Positions 1-12,824 of a DNA stretch of 64,000 nt are shown here, piece by piece. The DNA lies in assembly GCF_002865645.1 (NCBI RefSeq), contig NW_020194628.1, positions 1,612,001 to 1,676,000 of the forward strand, written 5' to 3'. Source of the stretch: Hyaloscypha bicolor E (taxonomy: Eukaryota; Ascomycota; Leotiomycetes; Helotiales; Hyaloscyphaceae). The notes under the pieces were generated by a model, which made no database searches, had not been told where the DNA came from, and worked only from the letters and a program-made list of their open reading frames with translations. The stretch's first letter is position 1. Each line of letters opens with the position of its first letter. Made by a program: the position numbers and the translations under genes.

Positions 1-165
1 CTTTTTATATAAGTAATAAAAATTTCTTATAATAGCCTTTATATTAGGCTTAATAACTCAAATTACTTCTAGAGTAAGGTATAGCGCTATTTACTATAAT
101 AATATTAGCTTAATATTAATAGTATTAATTACATTAATAATTATATAGATCTAGCACGCGTTTAA
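1..165. repeat. Edge of an AT-rich, RIP-like block
   Basis: Bases 1 to about 165 are almost all A and T, with TA-rich runs and almost no CA or TG, the same look as the large block at 5-34 kb. No reading frame is present. Composition changes near 165 to ordinary GC content. It is probably the end of another repeat-derived block that continues to the left of the window. No element boundary can be read. Confidence 0.6.
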
Positions 166-882
166 TTTTAGTTTGCATAGTTACAGCAAAAATCGATTAA
201 GTTTTGGTGGGTAAAACTGAGATTTAGCTGAAACTCCTAATTTTTCTAGAAAACAGGCTTAGCGCGAATATCACTCACTGTATCTGAGGCCAAGCTCTAA
301 CTTATGCGGGCGAAGATCACCCGCAGCCCACTGAAGCCAGGAGCTCGATCCTTGGCCTCCAAACTCAAAATGAGAATGCCATCCATCTGATTCGCCATAA
401 TCTTCACTGGAGGCCCTCCGATCGCCCTCAATTCGGTACGCCGTTCTATCCGAATCAAAACAATATAGAAGGTAGACACGCTGGATCAGGGGAAGGAGTC
501 AGCTATGATCTCCCAAATTGGTGCGCATCCTACCCCACCCTGCTTCATTCGGAATCATTAATCTGGATGCACTGAAAAACAACGCAAAGCGGGACCTGGA
601 AAGCTTGAACTCTGCCCCTGCCAATTGCTGCCCTGCGGGTCGCTGCTTAAAGAAGGACTCGGAGGGGGATCCCACACCGATCCGCGAAACGATGCAATTT
701 GTCCTCCAGCACTCACCCCTGATTGCAGATCGACATTAGCCACAGGTAGGAACGGAGGCAAGGGGCATCTTCTAGTCATAAAGATGTTCCCTTGGTACGT
801 ATTTGTCTTGTTCCGACTTTCTGCGGCGCTGGTTCGTGAGGAGTCTTCGAATTGGCCTGATCATTAGTTGGACAAAGTCAAT
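166..882. other. Intergenic stretch upstream of the GH-like gene
   Basis: Ordinary-composition DNA between the AT-rich edge and the start of the glycoside-hydrolase-like gene. Only short overlapping ORFs on both strands occur, none with a recognisable motif. It should contain the promoter of the gene at 883. No clear TATA box lies just upstream; a TATATAAAAAG string occurs only inside exon 1, near 991. Confidence 0.5.
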
Positions 883-2766
883 ATGGTCCGGATCAGGCCC
901 TGGGGAGCGACTGCTTTGGCTGCTCTCTCCATCTCTCGACATGCCGCTGCCTTCAACAACCCTCAGAGTATGCCTGTCTGGTGTGGAAAGATATATAAAA
1001 AGGAGTGAGTGGCGATGAACTATCCAACAACATGATATCTAACGAGGGCAGCTATCCTGCTAATGATCCAGGAGGGCAATTCCAATTTCCGCCTCCCAAA
1101 GTTGAACCTTTGCTCTATCTTACCATCCAACCAAGGTATACAATATTCCTGGAAAGCGACGAATCGAGTTCCTTCATCGTGAACGCCCCGATATCTCACA
1201 TTTTTGGTTAGCTGTTCCCCAGCCCTCAACAAACCCCACGCTGACCCACCAAGGCAAATCCTACAAGAATGGAAGTTACGACAGCCCAGGGAGTTCTAAA
1301 AAGAATCTATTTGCCACACTGGACTTTGAGATATACAGTGAAGAGTCCGGACACCTTCTGAAAACCAGCTCTGTCCCAGTCAATTCAACAGGCAACGTCG
1401 TCGGATTCTCGTTGTCCTCATTCAAGCCTCGATTCAAGCCGTATGCTGTTTCTATAAATGGAACTCCCCCAGATGCACAACAATCGTTTACTGCTAAGAC
1501 TTTGATCTATGTTCTGCCATCACGTTCCTACGGCAGTGCTGTCAAGATTGACAATCTCTATGGTGGACTCTACGTTCAGAATGGGTTCAACAATTGGAAG
1601 GGCTGGTATGCCATTTTCCCAAACGGTGGCTACGCAGATGGAGGCTATGTCAGTCCGTCAAACATCAGCTTCACACATTTAGACACCTACGCCTCCCAGG
1701 GGTTCAATACGATAAATATCCCCCCCGATGGAAGTCTTCCTGATCAGTCATATCCAGTGGCAGAATTCGAAAAGTACTGGGACAATATGGATCAGCTGAA
1801 TCTCTTCAATCTGTATGATATGCGTTCTGCGTTCCAAAACGAAACTCGGATCAATGAGCAGGTTGCGCTTTGGAAGAACCGGACCACGCTCCTCAGTTGG
1901 TATACGGCAGATGAGCCAGATGGTTCGTTCATCCCACTCGACCAAAGCTCGTACTGACCACGCTAGGATGGGAGTACAACCTCAATTCAACTAAACTAGC
2001 ATATGATCAAATTAAGGGGCTGGATCCATACCATCCGGTATCCCTCGTACTAAACTGCCAAAATTTCTACTATGAAGAGTACAGTGCCGGCGCAGATATC
2101 GTTTTCGAAGACGCCTACCCCATCTCCATCAATGCTACGTATTCCATCCCATGGGGCATTCCATGCAATGCCACCTACGGTGACTGTGGATGCGATAACT
2201 GCGTGGGAGAGCTGACAGATGTCTCCACTCGTCTGGATGACTTCCAAAATTACCAAGCCAACTTGAAAGGCCAAGGGAGCAAACCTACTTGGGCTGTTAT
2301 TCAAGCCTTCGGGGATCAGGATTACTGGACCAGCATTCCCAGTGTTGCAGAAGTGGAAAATATGATGATGCTGGCTGTGAACCATAATGCAAAAGGCCTT
2401 TCGTATTGGCTATATCCAAGCACAGCCGACATCAACCTTGGGAGTGGGCAACTTGGAAAGGTTTTTCAGAAAGAGCCTGGAATTGATTTCCTGTTTGGAA
2501 CGAATGCGATCAAAGGTCTACCTGTGGCTGGGGAGGCCCTAATTGATGCGAGTGCTTGGATTGTGGGCAAGAAGATGATGGTTGGGGTTGCAAGTGGACC
2601 ACTTGTGAATTCGTCGGCCGAGGTCAGTATCACGTTGCCAGCGAGCGCTTCCTCTGTCGATCAAGTGCTGTACGGAGACTCTGGGTGGACTGTTACTGGT
2701 AACACACTCTCGAAAGCGGGAATAAAGGGCTTGGAGGTGGGCATCGTGGTATTAAATCTCAGTTAA
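883..2766 (+). CDS. Secreted glycoside-hydrolase-like protein (fungal, unclassified), with probable 1-bp frameshift
   Basis: Proposed exons are 883-1004, 1052-1922 and 1967-2766. Intron 1 has a GTGAGT donor, CTAAC branch point and CAG end. Intron 2 is 44 nt with GTTCGT, CTGAC and TAG. The start at 883 gives a signal peptide (hydrophobic core, then A-A-A-F about residue 24). The mature part has VWCGK and PGGQFQFPPP, then LYGGLYV and the strongly conserved WYTADEPDG, whose final Gly codon is made by joining exons 2 and 3, then DPYHPVSLVLNC and a CGCDNC cluster. I recall this architecture from fungal secreted TIM-barrel proteins of unassigned GH type; substrate unknown. The three exons total 1793 nt, one short of a codon multiple. 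The frame changes from 0 to 2 at the TTTTTGG run near 1201-1207, where SHIF would flow into AVPQPS if one base were added. This suggests a 1-bp deletion, a sequencing error or a young pseudogene. A 44-nt intron at 1179-1222 would also restore frame but removes residues that look conserved. Confidence 0.62.
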
Positions 2767-5037
2767 GTCTGGTCACATCTGGTCACGTGTCCTCAACATA
2801 AAAAATCTACATTCCAGAAGGCTTCGCATGCTGCAATGCAAGGATCAAAGTACTTTCTTGCATTCCATTTGTCCAAAATACCCGTCTGCATCTCTGGTGG
2901 GGTACCTCTCAATCGACTTTTGTCGCCCTCTAACTTTAGTTCTCCGCACTGCATTGACTCCGCTGAGATAGTTTTCCATCCACAGACAAGTTTCAACCTT
3001 CAGGGATGAGCGTTTTGATATGACGCCCAAAAGAGGGTTCATTACCCTACTGAATCACCCATGAAGGAGGGCTCTTCTTCCGGCTTCCAGGTTGTCTTCA
3101 CGCTTCGCTACTGAAACCTCATCTCTACAAGTATCGGCCAACCGGTTGCTTCCAAGTCGCGAAATTGATCATTTTGAAAAGATTACAAGGAACCCAAACG
3201 AAAGTATGATTCGGTGTGGCTGTTACTGCCCAAAGGTAGCTTCTTCACAAAAGGCGAGGATTCTGCTAACCAGGTCTGTCAACTGCAGATGACAGAGAGA
3301 ACCTAGGTTGCAAACTGGACGGATCTTGCTAAGAAATATGGCCATCCCATCAGAGGGGATAGGATGGACCATACGGTTTTACGGCACACTGGTAAAAGTG
3401 GAATAACACCTGTGGTTCGCAATCTAGTACGTGGAAAGTGGACAGCAAGGGCAGCAAACGACAAGCTTGAGGAATATCAGAAGTAACGGGTATTGGGTTC
3501 ACAAGTCAAGAGTTCAATCTCATGGAATGCTTGACTCCATTAGCGCTCGGTAAAATGGAATGGGGCTGAGCAATCTCATTCATCCCGTATTCGCGAAGGA
3601 ACTATGGTGCACAATTGAGGAGATACCAAAGGAGAGGGCACCAGCACCGATCTTGGGTGACTCTGATGGGATTTAAACCGTGGGTCTCCTACTATGTAGC
3701 AGATCTCTACTCCAGAGCTGAAAAGGGATGCAGACAGAGAATCAAGCTATATGGAAAATGATGAGCTCGCCTTTGCCGCTCGCATCCCTCGTGCTCTGGA
3801 ACTCAGCCTCCTATCCCTGGTACGCTCCAATTCTTTCCATCGACCGAAATGTATCACCTGACACATTTCAGGCTAGATGCACTATTCAACAACAAGCAAC
3901 GCTTAAAGTTCCAGGAGAGAAAAACCAAGAATACCGCACCTTCAAGTACAGAAAATCACAAGTCGCTGCCAAGACTCCCCAGAGAGAAGCTTTGAAGAAG
4001 AAGATCCTAGAGGCAGGAAAATGGGTTAAATGGGAGTTGTACAGCGGGTACGAGGACTTGAGGCCGCAACGTGGATTTGCTGAACCGTTTTATTCGTCGG
4101 CAATCATGACGTGGCGCGAGGAAGACAAATTAGTGAAGGGGGGTTTGGGGATCTACATAGGATATGAGCAATCTCAGCCGCTTGTACGAGAGGACTTGCG
4201 GATGCGAAGAGGCGAGTCTGAGAATCGGATTTGCTCACATTGCTGCCAGGCTAGACTAATAATGCTTCAATGTGCTAAGTTCGCAGCCCAATTTCAATTC
4301 GCGAACACGTTGGTTCATGAGTTGCCGTAGGTAGAGTGACTTCATCTGTTCAATTGTCGGAGACTGCAACTAATTCCGTCCCCGGCAGCTACATACGGGG
4401 ATCACGTGGATCGTTTGGCAAGTGATGGTCAAGCTCGTTGGGCTTGCATTGTTTGTTAAGGGAAACGCCCATCCAAGGCCTGGGGTGATAGATTCTCCAG
4501 TAAACCTCCTCTATTCAATTGGGATGAACTAAGAATGGCTGCTCCGAAGTATGACAACAAGAATGAGTAAGTACGAAGTATTAATATTCACCTTTAAACC
4601 GCAAGCGAGACAAGCGAAGCAACCCCTAAATTTGCGGCACAGGATGGCTCATCAACCTGTGATAATATAACTGGAGAACATGGCAGTCAAATAATGTGCT
4701 CTTATAAGTTCAAGAAAGATATTGCGCAACCTCTCATGTGCTGAAACTTATTCATATTATTCGAATGAATGACTGGATAAGGGCAACATTTCAAGCAGCG
4801 CACAACTCGCGCCCAGCACGAAGGTTTCGAAACCAGGATCAACCAAGAATCCCAGGACTCTGTTCTTTCATAAAGTATATAAAATTTGTTCTATGATATC
4901 CTGGAATGCTCTGGCTGAGAAGAATCAATTTCCACCACTTCCTACGTAATTCCGAGCTCACGTCCGCCCGGCAGAACCCAAAGAAAAACTAGCATTGCAT
5001 CCATTGGAGACCAACAATGAATCTGATGTGGCCATCT
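2767..5037. other. Intergenic stretch between the GH-like gene and the AT-rich block
   Basis: About 2.3 kb of ordinary-composition DNA. The only sizeable ORF is at 3728-4330, listed separately with low confidence. The last 100 bases run into the left terminal inverted repeat of the composite element at 5040. Nothing else is recognised. Confidence 0.5.
3728..4330 (+). CDS. Hypothetical ORF, 200 aa, possibly a broken HExxH-type protein
   Basis: An open frame of 200 codons from an ATG. The middle is basic (residues about 60-100), followed by WELYSGYEDLRPQRGFAEPF, and the end reads QFQFANTLVHELP. The FxNTLVHEL string resembles the start of a zinc-metalloprotease or SprT-like helix (xTLVHELxHA), but the second histidine is absent. 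A possible intron just after it (GTAGGT at 4329 to CAG near 4389) would give HELPYIRG, where Tyr could be a C-to-T mutated His; it stops soon after. No other domain is recognised. It may be a dead gene or chance. The family guess is weak. Confidence 0.28.
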   Translation: MQTENQAIWKMMSSPLPLASLVLWNSASYPWYAPILSIDRNVSPDTFQARCTIQQQATLKVPGEKNQEYRTFKYRKSQVAAKTPQREALKKKILEAGKWVKWELYSGYEDLRPQRGFAEPFYSSAIMTWREEDKLVKGGLGIYIGYEQSQPLVREDLRMRRGESENRICSHCCQARLIMLQCAKFAAQFQFANTLVHELP

Positions 5038-5039
5038 TA

Positions 5040-5137
5040 CTGAGGCCCACAGCTAGCTAGTCGACAAAACAGAGAAGCGAGATTTGATTTTCTGATTTTC
5101 GATTTCTGATTTTCGATTTCTGATTTTCTGATTTCTA
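5040..5137 (+). repeat. Left terminal inverted repeat with subterminal TGATTTTC array
   Basis: CTGAGGCC, AGC, GCTAGTCGACAAAAC and GAGAAGCGA at 5040-5080 match the reverse complement of 34497-34537 with a few mismatches. From 5081 to 5137 the motif TGATTTTC or GATTTCTG is repeated at least five times. The end has escaped RIP, as expected for a short sequence. The array may be a set of transposase-binding sites; that role is inferred. Confidence 0.75.
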
Positions 5138-5140
5138 ATA

Positions 5141-7450
5141 ACCGTACGTACCTGCCCCTCTATTTTTAGGATACGCCTTACTATTACTCTAGTAATTTAG
5201 TACTTATATTACTAAAAGTGCTTTATAATAGTAATATATGACCTGAACTTATAATATATTAATACTATTAATACCTTATTTAATTATATTAAAATACTAT
5301 AATACTTTATAAATCTTTTACTATATTATAATACTATTATTAAATAGGCTTATATAAACGTTTTCTATAAAATAATTATAATAAGATTAAAAGATTTATA
5401 GAAAATTAATATTAATACTCGTATAATTAAATACTAATTATAAAAATAGAATATTTAAGTATATATTTAAATAGTAAATATGCCTTTTCTTTATATATAA
5501 ATTATAATTCTATATTATCTAGGAAATATAAATAAGGAAATACTTAAGAATCTTAAGAATTATGGCTATATAACTTTAATTACTAGAGTTATTTATATAT
5601 ATAAGAAGCTTAGTCTTATTTACTATATAATTATAATAAATAAGCAAGTAATAAATAAATAACTATTTATAATATTATAAAGTAAGCTAAATAATAGATA
5701 GGTTATAGGTTATAAATAGTAGTATTTATATATATATTTCCGTTAATAAGATTTACTAGTAATCCAATTAGCCTTTTTATATTTTATTATTTTACCCTAG
5801 TTTAGAAAATTAGGGCTTTATTTATTAATATATTTTATTATTTATAGAAAGAATTTATATATAATATTATAACTTCTAGATCCCGAGGCAACTATACTAT
5901 AAATATAACGGATATAATCTAAGAAAGAAAAATATATTATATTTAGGCCAGACTAGATTTAGTTAATTAATAGATATAATAAGCTATTATTATTTAGAAT
6001 CGAAATATATACTTATATTAATATTTATTTATATAATATTATCTAGATATATATTAGAATCTCTAATTAGATTACTTATTTAATTATATAATAGTATTTT
6101 TAGATTTATACTCAAATAGGCTATTACTCTTACTTTTTTAGAGCTAATTAAGGCTCTAAACTTCTTCTTATTACCGAAATATATTTTATATTCTTGCAAA
6201 TAGCTAATTTATTAATTATATATATAAAGAACTATTTTATTTCTGGGAAAAGTACTAAGAATTAGTAATATTTATACCCGTTTATTAATACGAGTGATTT
6301 GGGAATCGGGCACTATTAGGGCTAATCAAGGGGCCTAATTACTTAATTATCTATTTAAGCAAGCTCCGGTTTATAAATTCGAGATTAGATACGAGCGAAT
6401 TTTAAAAATATTATAATATTTTCAAATTAATAAATTAATAAAATTCTATTAGTAGGATCTATTAAAAATAATTTAGTTAATAATACTATTTAAGTAATTT
6501 TAGCTAAAGCCTTTTATTAGAACTATATATAATTTTAATTATAAAATAGTTTTTTAAAATATATAATTATATAAATCTTTTTATCTTTAATAGAATTTAA
6601 TCTAGGTAATACTTATTTAAGTTTCTTATAAGTATTAATGCTTTTTATTTAATTAAAATTTAGCCTTTATATTTTATTAGAAAGTTATATATTATTTTAA
6701 AATTAGGCCTTTTTATTAATAAATCGGGTCCCTTATTTAGCTCTAATAATACCCGATTCCCAAACTATTTATATTAATAAACGGGTGTAAATAGTAAGTT
6801 AAATTCTAGTAATAGGAGCTTTAGAAAAGCTAGTTATACTAATAATATATAAGTAATTTCATTTCCTTATATCTATTTCTTATTCTTTCTATTATTAAGA
6901 GAAAGTATTAGATACTAATAATTATACTACTTTTTTATTAAGGCTATTAGGTCTAGTATTATAATACCGGATTATATAACTAATTCTAATTAATATATAT
7001 AAAACTATTTTTAGGAACTAGCTTATACTAGAAGTTATAATTACTAATACTTATAAAACCGGATTATTTTACTAGTATTTTATATATAGCAGATTTAAAA
7101 CAAGATATATAAGTTTATAAACTTATAAAATATTTATAGAATTAGAAAAAACAGATCTAGATCTAATATAATAGCTAGTAAGCTATTTAGATTATATATA
7201 AGACCTTTAGATAAGATATAATACTAGAATTATTCTATAAATATAAAGCTTTATAATATAATTCTTAATAATTATTTAGTTTAAAATAAGTAATATAATC
7301 TTATATAGCTTTATATAAATAGTTTATTTATATACTAATATAGATATTAATAAGTTTCTATTAAGAAAAATACTAAAGTAATATTATTAGAAACTTATAT
7401 CTTATAATATAAATATAGCTAATATTTATATAAGAAATACTAATAAAAAT
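5141..7450. other. AT-rich left segment of the composite element
   Basis: Heavily RIP-like DNA between the left terminal repeat and the copia-like insertion, interrupted by the small inverted-repeat element at 6276-6786. No reading frame or domain survives that I can recognise. If the composite is one transposon, this should be its left part. Confidence 0.45.
6276..6786. mobile_element. Small inverted-repeat (MITE-like) element, about 0.5 kb
   Basis: ACCCGTTTATTAATA at 6276 and TATTAATAAACGGGT ending at 6786 are inverted copies. The match continues inward for about 60 bp, including TTTGGGAATCGGG on the left and CCCGATTCCCAAA on the right, then RGGGCTAA-type sequence. Differences are mostly C/T or G/A, as RIP produces. 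The interior has no coding capacity. Outside the repeats TATTTA/TAAATA also pair, so the exact end and TSD are not clear. Confidence 0.6.
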
Positions 7451-7455
7451 AGTAA

Positions 7456-7908
7456 TATTAATTTACTAGTAATATATAATACTATTATATAGGTATAGAA
7501 ATACTAGTTATATTAGTTAGTAAAGTTATTATTATTTAGAAATAGGAATTATAATATTATAGTATTAATATATGATTTCTAAATTTACTAAGCCTAAAAG
7601 AGTCTAGTTTACTAGTCAAGTTATTAATAGGATATAAGGTTATATAATTATATCTCATATCTCATATCCTATTACTTATATCCTATTACTTATATCCTAT
7701 TACTTATATCCTATTACTTATATCCTATTACTTATATCCTATTACTTATATCCTATTACTTATATCCTATTACTTATATTCTATTACTTATATTCTATTA
7801 CTTATATCCTATTACTTATATTCTATTACTTATATTCTATTACCTATATTTTATATTCCGTATCCTGTAATTATATATATAACTTTTAAAGAAATAGCTA
7901 TACTAATA
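7456..7908 (-). repeat. LTR of the copia-like element (3' LTR on the minus strand), 453 bp
   Basis: Matches 20573-20885 almost base for base apart from transitions. It is 140 bp longer because an internal 14-bp tandem array has about 13 units here and about 3 in the partner. The TSD AGTAA lies just outside at 7451-7455. Confidence 0.82.
7665..7846. repeat. 14-bp minisatellite inside the LTR
   Basis: About 13 head-to-tail copies of TATCCTATTACTTA, with later units carrying C-to-T changes (TATTCTATTACTTA). The partner LTR holds about three units. The 140-bp length difference between the LTRs equals exactly ten units. Confidence 0.85.
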
Positions 7909-8169
7909 CTAGAAACTCTCTAAAAATATAAAAATAGTATCTTTCTTTAATTATATACAAATTCCCTAATCCGGCCTAGTATTAGATTTCCCAAATACTT
8001 TATATATTTATATTATTTCTAAGGTTTTAGTTATATACTAAAGGCTATAGTCTTTTATATATAACTTTCCCTCTTATAATATTCTTCTATTTTATATATC
8101 TATTTCCTATCCTATTTATATTTAACTTATTTCTTTATATCTAATTATATAGTATTTATATTAATTAGA

Positions 8170-8600
8170 TACTTAAGGGCATTTATTAGCTTTAATTTTA
8201 TTATAAAATTAGCAGGATTTAATTCTCTCTTAATTTATTTGACTTTTATAATCTCTTATTATTTATATATCTAGTAAAGGTATATTATATTAATTATTAA
8301 ATACTTTTCTTAAGTAATTCCTAATTTAATAAGACATTTATATAATAACTTCGAATCTATATAAACTACTAGTAGTAATTCTATTTCTAGTATTTTATTA
8401 ATTATAAATTTAATTAAAGTACTTATATTAAAGCTATAAGTTATATTATAGAGTTCCGAAACTAGAATACTTCTAGTAATTCTCTTGTATTTAGTAGAGA
8501 ACTAGTAAATAATATTAGTATATCTAGTTCTATTTATTAGAACCAGAATATATCCGATTTAGGAAAAGAGATCTCTATTATTTATAAATAAAGTATTTAT
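8170..8600 (-). pseudogene. Copia-type RNase H remnant
   Basis: Read on the minus strand, the translation keeps the copia RNase H layout: RSILVSELYNI, then LLLVVYIDSKLLYKCLIKLG, then RELNPANFIIKLK and ALKYLI, interrupted by stops that are mostly TAG/TAA from Trp and Gln codons. The pattern fits the conserved TDSxSLYD and NPAD motifs of fungal copia RNase H. It is non-functional and serves to fix family and orientation of the element. Confidence 0.7.
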
Positions 8601-11600
8601 AAAAATAATTAAATATAAGAACTTCTTTACTAGCTTTATAAATCTTAGTTCTCTAATAGTATTCTTAATTTACTATTAAATATACTTATTAAATGCCTTT
8701 ATATTAGTTTCCGAGGATTTAATAGCTTAAATAGTAATTAATAGATTATATAAAGCTTCTAGTTAATAGACTAATATAATATATATTTTTTTAGTATATT
8801 AGGTAATATATTAGTCCTTAATAGAAAGATCTTAATAAATAGTACTCTTACTATTTATAATAGTAATATTCTTTATAGAAATAATTCGGAGGTTTTTATA
8901 CTAGTATTTCTATATAAGAATAATTCTAGTAGTATTTATATAAATAATACTTTTATTAAACTTGAGATTATAGTTAATAATAAGACATTTATACTTTTTA
9001 GCCAAGAATTTAGCTTCTTAGAGCTTTAGTTATTCTATTTTTATAAAATTATTAGTTCTAATAAATAGAGTATTATTAGTTTAAAGGCTAATAATTCCGA
9101 AGAATTATAAGTTAATTATTTTATAGAAAGCTCATTAATATAATAAGAATAATAAGTTTTAAACTAGTAATTCCCAGCTTCCGGTATATTATATAATAGT
9201 TTTATAACCTTTAAAACCGAATTATTATTTAGATTTAGCTCTCTAGTAAGCTTATAAGATAAGTTAATATAAAAATTATAGTTAAATAAGGTTATTAATT
9301 AGATATAAGCTTATAAGATATTATATAAATATAGTTCTATAGTATCTATTATTATAATAGTAATACTAAGAATAATTCTCTAGCTAATATATTAAATAAT
9401 AAGTAATTATATTAATATTATATATTTCTTATTATTATTATAAGCCTAGATAACTAGTTTTAACTTCTTAAGCTTTCTTTCTATATCCTTATTCTTAATC
9501 TTATTAATAAACCGGGAATTAAAGATATATATTTTCTTTAATACCTAAGATCTAAAAATAATCTTAAATATATTCTTTTCTAGAAGACTAGTAACTTTAA
9601 CTTAATAAGAGTTCTTATATAGATTATTATCTTATAGAAATACTATAATATCCGGGTTCTTATAAGAGTATTCTTTATTATACTTTAATAGAATAGTAGA
9701 AATAATAAGAGAAATTATACCTGTATTATTTTTAGTCTTATTATAAAGTTCGGGAATAGGTTTAGATTCGAGGCTATTAATAATAACTTTAATATTTCCT
9801 ATATAAAAGAGCTTTATAGAAATTAAATAAAAAGTAGTATTACTATATAATAAAGCTAGTATATAGTCTTCCTTATTAATGACTACTAGCTTATATGGCC
9901 TATCCTAACTACTAAATTAACTAGTATTCTCTTTATATTATATGAGAATATCTGAATTTAAAGAAAGTTCGTAAATATTAATAATACTAGGACTATTTCG
10001 AGTATTTAGGGTATTTATAATCTGGTATCTAGCTTAAAGCTTCTGAATTTCTATTATTACCTTTTTAAATACTACTAATTACTATAATATAGTTAGTAAT
10101 AGGATATTATATTTAGTTATTTAGGATAAAGTACTATAAACCAAAAGAATTAGAATAATACTATTAGGTCTAGTAGAATTATTAATAGCCTTAAAAGCTA
10201 TTTGGAATATAGTATTCTTATTAATTCTATTAATTTCGGCTATAATAATAAAGTAAATATATTAAATCGGGCTATAGTAGTATTCTATAATTCTAATAGA
10301 ACTATAAGCTTCTATAGAAATAATTTTAATCTTGGTTCCTATAATATTTATAAACTAAGTAAACTTCTTATTAATAAACTACTTTCCGATATCTGCTATA
10401 ATCTAATTAGGAGGACCTAAATAAGTATTAATCTAATATTATTTTAGGGTATCTCAAATATATAATATACTAATATTTTAAAGCTATTAGCTAGCTTAAT
10501 ATCTAGTACTTTTATTAATAATATAAAGTATAGACTTATTAGAAATATAGAAAATATTAATAATAATAAAATAATTAAAGCTAATATTATTTCTTAGATT
10601 AAACTTAAATTATTCTAGTAATTATTCGATTTCTGGTATTATTTATAATATTTTATAAGATATTTAAAGGCTTCTATATTAATATTATAGCCTGCTTATT
10701 CTAGTATATTTTAAAGCTTACTAATAAATAAATAACTAAAATAGTAATATAAATATTATAATTTAATTTCTATAAAAAAGCAGGAATTATAAATAAAGAA
10801 TTCAGAAATAAAGCTTTATAAAATAATATTCTAAAGTAGAAAAAAGTATTTAAAATATTATATTATAAGTATAAAACATTTATTATAAATAATAAGATAA
10901 TTAGTAAGATTATTAAAGTAAACTTCTAGTTTATTTATATTAGCTAAGCTAAGTAAAAATAGAATCTTTATAAGTATAATATAGAATTATACTTGCCTAA
11001 TTAGTGTTTTTACTATTATAGATCTAATAGAAGATATAGATCTAATATTAAACTAGATATTAATTTAATTTTTAGTAGTTTTATTAAGTTTAATATTATT
11101 ATTAGTTTACTATAAAGCTTGGAATTAGTTAGAACTAGTAGTTAAAAATCTAGAGGCTCTAGTATTAATTATAATTCTATAAAAGTAATAAGTATTATAT
11201 CTTAATATATTATTAATTATAAATATCTAGATATTTTCTATTTATTTAATAGATTTTAAGATATAGTTTTTACCTATTATCTAGTATATAAGAGAAAGAA
11301 AAGTAAGGTTATTTATAAGAGTATTAGTTATAGAAATAGTAGAAATAAAGGCTATAGAAATAGCTAGGAAGCTCTTAATAGAAATAAAATAAGAATTAGA
11401 GTAATATTTCTCTCTTTTATTTATTTTTATTAATAAGGCTTTAAAAGTATTACCTATTAGTTTATTCTTACTATTCTTATTATTTTCTTCTTTTCCGAAT
11501 TTAGTAATATACTATATATAAGTATTATTAAAGTATTTATTAAAGTTATAGGTATTTCGGAATCTAAATTAGTAAATATTTCTATTCTTAAATCAAGCCT

Positions 11601-12824
11601 TCTTAGCCTCTTATTTCTCTAATATATATTTCTATAAGTAGTATTCGGGTCTTTTATATATAAAATATAACTTTAAAGTATAATTATTATAATTATAGAG
11701 CTTGAAGTAATTATTACGGGTTTTGAAGTTATGGCTAGGTCCGTATTAATAATTTCCAGACAAATAATAGTTTAAAAGAATTTAAAAATAGTATTATTAA
11801 TTAGTAAAATAGGTTTTAGTAATAATTTATTATTTCTTCTTATAAGTAATAATAAATAATTAGAGCTTATTAATAAGCTAGCCGAGATTATTAGAAGAGT
11901 CCGAAACTATATATTAGTATACTAGTAAGCCTTAATAAGAGATAATAATCTTATTATATAGAAATTCGGTATTTTATAAAATAGAAATAAGGCTATATTA
12001 TAATTTATATAGGTTATTAATTAGTATTTAGATAAGCTCAAATATTGTTTTTTTAGAATCCTTTACTATTATAATTATTAAGGTAATAGTATTCTATTTA
12101 TTTAAATTTTAATAATAGAAACCGGGGCCTTTAAAAAAGCTATAAATATTTATATAGGCTTCTTTATATATATAACTCAAAAGCTAATTATTATAGAAAT
12201 AGTTTTATACTAGGCCTTTTAATATAATAGGAAAAGCTCTTACTAATACCTCTTCTAAAAACTCTATATATTAGTAAATATTAAGGAAAATAGTAAATTT
12301 ATAATTAAAACTACTATTAGTTCTATTATATTTCTATATTTTAAAATATATTTTTACTATTTCTCTAATAAGCTTTCTAATAGAAATAATAGATACTAAT
12401 TAATAGTAATTCGGGTTTAGTAATAATACTAGTAATAATAAAGATAAAAGTAGTAAATAGCCTTAATTTAAAAGAAATAAATAAATAGCTTAATTTCTCG
12501 ACTAAGATTATCTAGTTTCCTTATATCTAGTTCTATCTAAAATAAAATAAACTAATATAATAGGTCCCTAAAAAAGATCTGTTCTAATTAGATTATTATT
12601 AATAATATTAGCTTTATTTCATATACTTTTTATCTCTTTTTAGGTAAGATTAATAAAGAATTATATAATAGTAAGATTTCTATAATTCTATTTAATATAG
12701 ATATTATTATACTAAAGTTAGGCTCAAAGATTTTATATAAGTATATAATTAATTAGACTATATATTATAATATTAAAGTTTTTAAAGTTATCCTAAAATA
12801 GATCCTATAAATTATTATTATTCT

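Noticed and set aside
5037..5050. Starship-type cargo element because TTAC occurs at the left boundary
   Set aside because: No tyrosine-recombinase captain is visible, and the ends are long inverted repeats with TA on both sides, which Starships do not have.
8895..8960. Plus-strand SIYINNTF as a copia YVDD reverse-transcriptase box
   Set aside because: The RNase H remnant beside it reads on the minus strand and places the element on that strand; the plus-strand match sits in a near-palindromic AT run and is chance.
10202..10420. 72-aa ORF in the AT block
   Set aside because: Low-complexity Asn/Ile/Tyr-rich translation of RIP-like DNA on the strand opposite the copia-like pol.
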